64,000 nucleotides of DNA from Amaranthus tricolor (lineage: Eukaryota > Streptophyta > Magnoliopsida > Caryophyllales > Amaranthaceae), in assembly GCF_026212465.1 (NCBI RefSeq), contig NC_080050.1, forward strand, positions 962,501 to 1,026,500. Reading direction: 5' to 3'. A model generated the notes under the pieces. It did not search any database. It was not told the origin of the DNA and saw only the letters and a program-made list of their open reading frames with translations. This document shows, one piece after another, positions 62,084 through 64,000 of the stretch (positions are counted from its first letter, which is position 1; the number at the start of each line of letters is the position of its first letter). The translations under genes and the position numbers were made by a program.

Positions 62084-64000
62084 GACTGCTCTCGGTTTCA
62101 ATTTGTTGCGTACCCGTTTAGGACAACGAACATAAGCTATACATCCAAAGATTCTGGGAGGTAAGAAATGTGAGGAAGGCATGGGCTGATATAGTTGGAG
62201 GGCTTCCAAGGGAGTTTTGTAATTCAAGGTTTTTGTGGGAAGTCGATTGGTGAGATAATTAGTTGTAGCTATGGCCTTTAGCCAGAGATAGGTGGGAACA
62301 TGTGGTTCAAGCATAATAGCACGAGTCATCTCTACCAAGGTTCCATTTTTTCTCTCAGCTACACCGTTTTTTTGGGGAGTATCGGGGCAAGAGGTTTGAT
62401 GGATAAGGCCTTTACTAGTGATGAATTGATGAAAGTTGCCGTTCACATATTCTCTACCGTTATCTATCCTCAAAACACGGGGTTTGGTTTGGAACTGGGT
62501 ACAGACCATATTATAAAAATCAACAAAAGCTCCAAACACCTCAGATTTATGTTTGATGAAGTAAATCCAGCTCATCTGAGTACAATCATCAATAAAAATA
62601 ATATGATATGAGAAATCATGTATTCCTGTTTCAGGGGATGGGCCCCACACATCAGAATGAATAAGCATAAAAGGCAGACTCATTTTATTCATACTATTAG
62701 AGTACGAATGTTTATGACTTTTTGCAAGAATACATGTCTCACATTTAAAATCTAAGTTCAGCCGAGCTAAAGTAGGAAAAAGTTTCTTTAGATACCCTAT
62801 AGATGGATGTCTAAGTCTTCGATGCCAAGTCCATAGTTTTCGTTCCTTTGACCCGTGAGCAAGAACTGCTTTGCCTTTTTGAACCGTCTTCTCCAAGTAA
62901 TACGATCCTCCTTTCTCAATACTACGCCCAATAATTTTGCCTGTTTGAGCATCCTGCGTAAGACAACAACCAGGTTTCATGAGCACAGTACAATCAAGAT
63001 CTCTTGTAAGTTGGCTAACTGACAAGAGTTTGTGTGAAAGATCGGGAACAAATAAGCAGTTATCTAATTTGAGATTTTTTGAAAAAGAAATTGTTCCTAC
63101 TCCCTTGACTTTAATCCCTTCACCACTAGCAGTTTTAATGAGATTTTTCCCTGGTCTAACATGACTCAAAAAATCTTCCGGATCATATGACATGGTGTCT
63201 GTAGCTCCACAATCAAAAATCCAGCCATTATTGAAAACCGACAAAGCACAATTATTAGAAGGATTAAAAGAAATATGAGTGTGTGCATCATAGGGCTCCA
63301 CGTAGCCCTCCCCCTTATTTAAGAGAGCACCTGGACTCCTTTTTCCCTGTGAGGATTCATGCGCCCCATTTTCTCTTCTTCCAAACCCTAGATCTCTGTA
63401 GAGAGATTGGGTTAAGGTTCCCCTGTTACCTGCGGCGCTATTCATGGCCGCTCCTTCCTTGTGTTCATCGATTCTTTCTTCCACCCTCATTCTCATTGCT
63501 GCTTGTTCGGTTCTTGGTTGATCGGAAAGTCTGTCGTTCACCTTTGCTCCTCTCTTCTTTGCATCGGGCCACCAATCTAGGTATCCCACTAACTTAAAGC
63601 ATTCATTTTTGGTGTGTCTTGTACCTCCATAATGGCTACACCGTAGGTGGCTTTTATCATCATGCCGGTAAGATTTTTTCGATATCCCCTTGACGTTAAA
63701 GAATCCCCCTGTGCCCGATGATTCAAATTCCGATGAGGGTTCTTTTCTCATGACTCCTCTTCTCATTATCTCTCGCCGGATGCTTGCATATGCTTCCTCC
63801 ACCGTGGGTAGTGGATTCTGGAGGAGTATGTCGCGTATGTCCTTATCAAACGTTTCATAGATTCCAGACGAAAATTGATACAATCGATTTTGTTGAGTCA
63901 ATCTATTGTAATTGATAATATCCTCAGGGTCCTTCATGGGATTAGGTTGCCTCCTGCCTATTTCCTTCCAAAGTGTTATGAGTCTACTGTAGTATTTTTC
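62075..64000 (-). CDS. Copia element 2 gag, protease and integrase (open to the window edge)
   Basis: A frame without stops from the right edge to 62075, more than 640 codons; residues before the ATG at 63937 (E-K-Y-Y-S-R-L..LWKE) are also gag-like, so the true start is outside. Order: gag, a CCHC-type knuckle reading C-S-H-Y-G-G-T-R-H-T-K-N-E-C, in which the second Cys is Tyr; protease (WIFDCGATDT); the integrase zinc part (H...H...CETC) and core with SDVWGP, IDNGREY and GVAERKN. The frame ends abruptly where the foreign segment begins, after RNKLKPRAVNF. It is a truncated transposon protein, not a host gene. Confidence 0.9.
   Translation of the reverse strand, partial: EKYYSRLITLWKEIGRRQPNPMKDPEDIINYNRLTQQNRLYQFSSGIYETFDKDIRDILLQNPLPTVEEAYASIRREIMRRGVMRKEPSSEFESSGTGGFFNVKGISKKSYRHDDKSHLRCSHYGGTRHTKNECFKLVGYLDWWPDAKKRGAKVNDRLSDQPRTEQAAMRMRVEERIDEHKEGAAMNSAAGNRGTLTQSLYRDLGFGRRENGAHESSQGKRSPGALLNKGEGYVEPYDAHTHISFNPSNNCALSVFNNGWIFDCGATDTMSYDPEDFLSHVRPGKNLIKTASGEGIKVKGVGTISFSKNLKLDNCLFVPDLSHKLLSVSQLTRDLDCTVLMKPGCCLTQDAQTGKIIGRSIEKGGSYYLEKTVQKGKAVLAHGSKERKLWTWHRRLRHPSIGYLKKLFPTLARLNLDFKCETCILAKSHKHSYSNSMNKMSLPFMLIHSDVWGPSPETGIHDFSYHIIFIDDCTQMSWIYFIKHKSEVFGAFVDFYNMVCTQFQTKPRVLRIDNGREYVNGNFHQFITSKGLIHQTSCPDTPQKNGVAERKNGTLVEMTRAIMLEPHVPTYLWLKAIATTNYLTNRLPTKTLNYKTPLEALQLYQPMPSSHFLPPRIFGCIAYVRCPKRVRNKLKPRAVNF

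Larger units (their letters stand above)
58969..64000 (-). mobile_element. Second Ty1/copia element, damaged, rearranged and cut by the window edge
   Basis: Read on -, gag enters from the right edge and is followed by protease, integrase, reverse transcriptase, RNase H, a polypurine tract and an LTR near 59.0-59.27 kb. It belongs to a different lineage from the element at 21790: the protease motif is FDCGATDT and the protein has no close similarity outside the catalytic parts. A 440-bp stretch of non-copia DNA, bordered on both sides by the same integrase segment, interrupts it at 61.64-62.08 kb. The 5' LTR is outside the window. Confidence 0.92.

Noticed and set aside
62300..62611. 103-codon plus-strand frame
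   Set aside because: Antisense of copia integrase.
1..64000. CRISPR arrays, operons, riboswitches, phage or organelle genes
   Set aside because: Repeats are dispersed or microsatellite, genes have spliceosomal introns, and no bacterial features are present.

Overview
This is a piece of a plant nuclear genome, almost certainly a eudicot. It is AT-rich, has long intergenic spaces, GT-AG introns (plus one apparent GC-AG intron), two plant WRKY transcription-factor genes, a plant-type LEA14 gene, nuclear tRNA genes and dense transposon remains. A Caryophyllales-like species is only a weak impression from the many small repeats with GAGACGGTCTCA-like ends. Nothing bacterial, organellar or CRISPR-like is present.

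Layout: 1-7.6 kb is gene-free and holds a Cassandra (5S-like) solo LTR at 3738-4008. A three-exon WRKY22-type (group IIe) gene lies at 7685-9668 on +, followed by a gene-poor stretch. A five-exon ketopantoate hydroxymethyltransferase gene (KPHMT, vitamin B5 pathway) lies at 16124-20987 on -. Next comes a full-length, very young but coding-dead Ty1/copia element at 21790-26511. Then follows a second, decayed KPHMT copy at about 26714-33627 on -, pulled apart by LTR-like, SINE-like, foldback and Stowaway-like insertions. A ten-exon S33-family prolyl aminopeptidase-like gene spans 35294-43357 on +. A two-exon group IIc WRKY gene lies at 46553-48103 on +, with an RTE-type LINE remnant behind it. 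A two-exon LEA14 gene lies at 50848-53855 on +. Two identical tRNA-Ala(AGC) genes sit at 54.8 and 56.3 kb. The right end, from about 59 kb to the edge, is a second copia element on -, damaged and rearranged.

The host genes do not form an operon or an obvious pathway cluster. Three are regulatory or stress-related (WRKY22-like, WRKY IIc, LEA14), one is metabolic (KPHMT) and one is a peptidase. The region is shaped mainly by duplication and transposition: KPHMT was duplicated in tandem and one copy died, the tRNA-Ala gene was duplicated with its flanks, and a segment from between the tRNA genes has a second copy spliced into the right-hand copia element between two diverged copies of the same integrase segment.

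I did not find a convincing new biological system. The most unusual structures are the copia/inter-tRNA chimera at 61.3-62.4 kb, the young copia copy whose reading frame is broken several times although its LTRs differ at one base, an in-frame 72-bp GC-AG intron in the peptidase gene, and a cluster of W-boxes straight after the WRKY22 stop codon. Exon borders were set by hand from frame, splice sites and protein-family conservation; no alignment or search was run.
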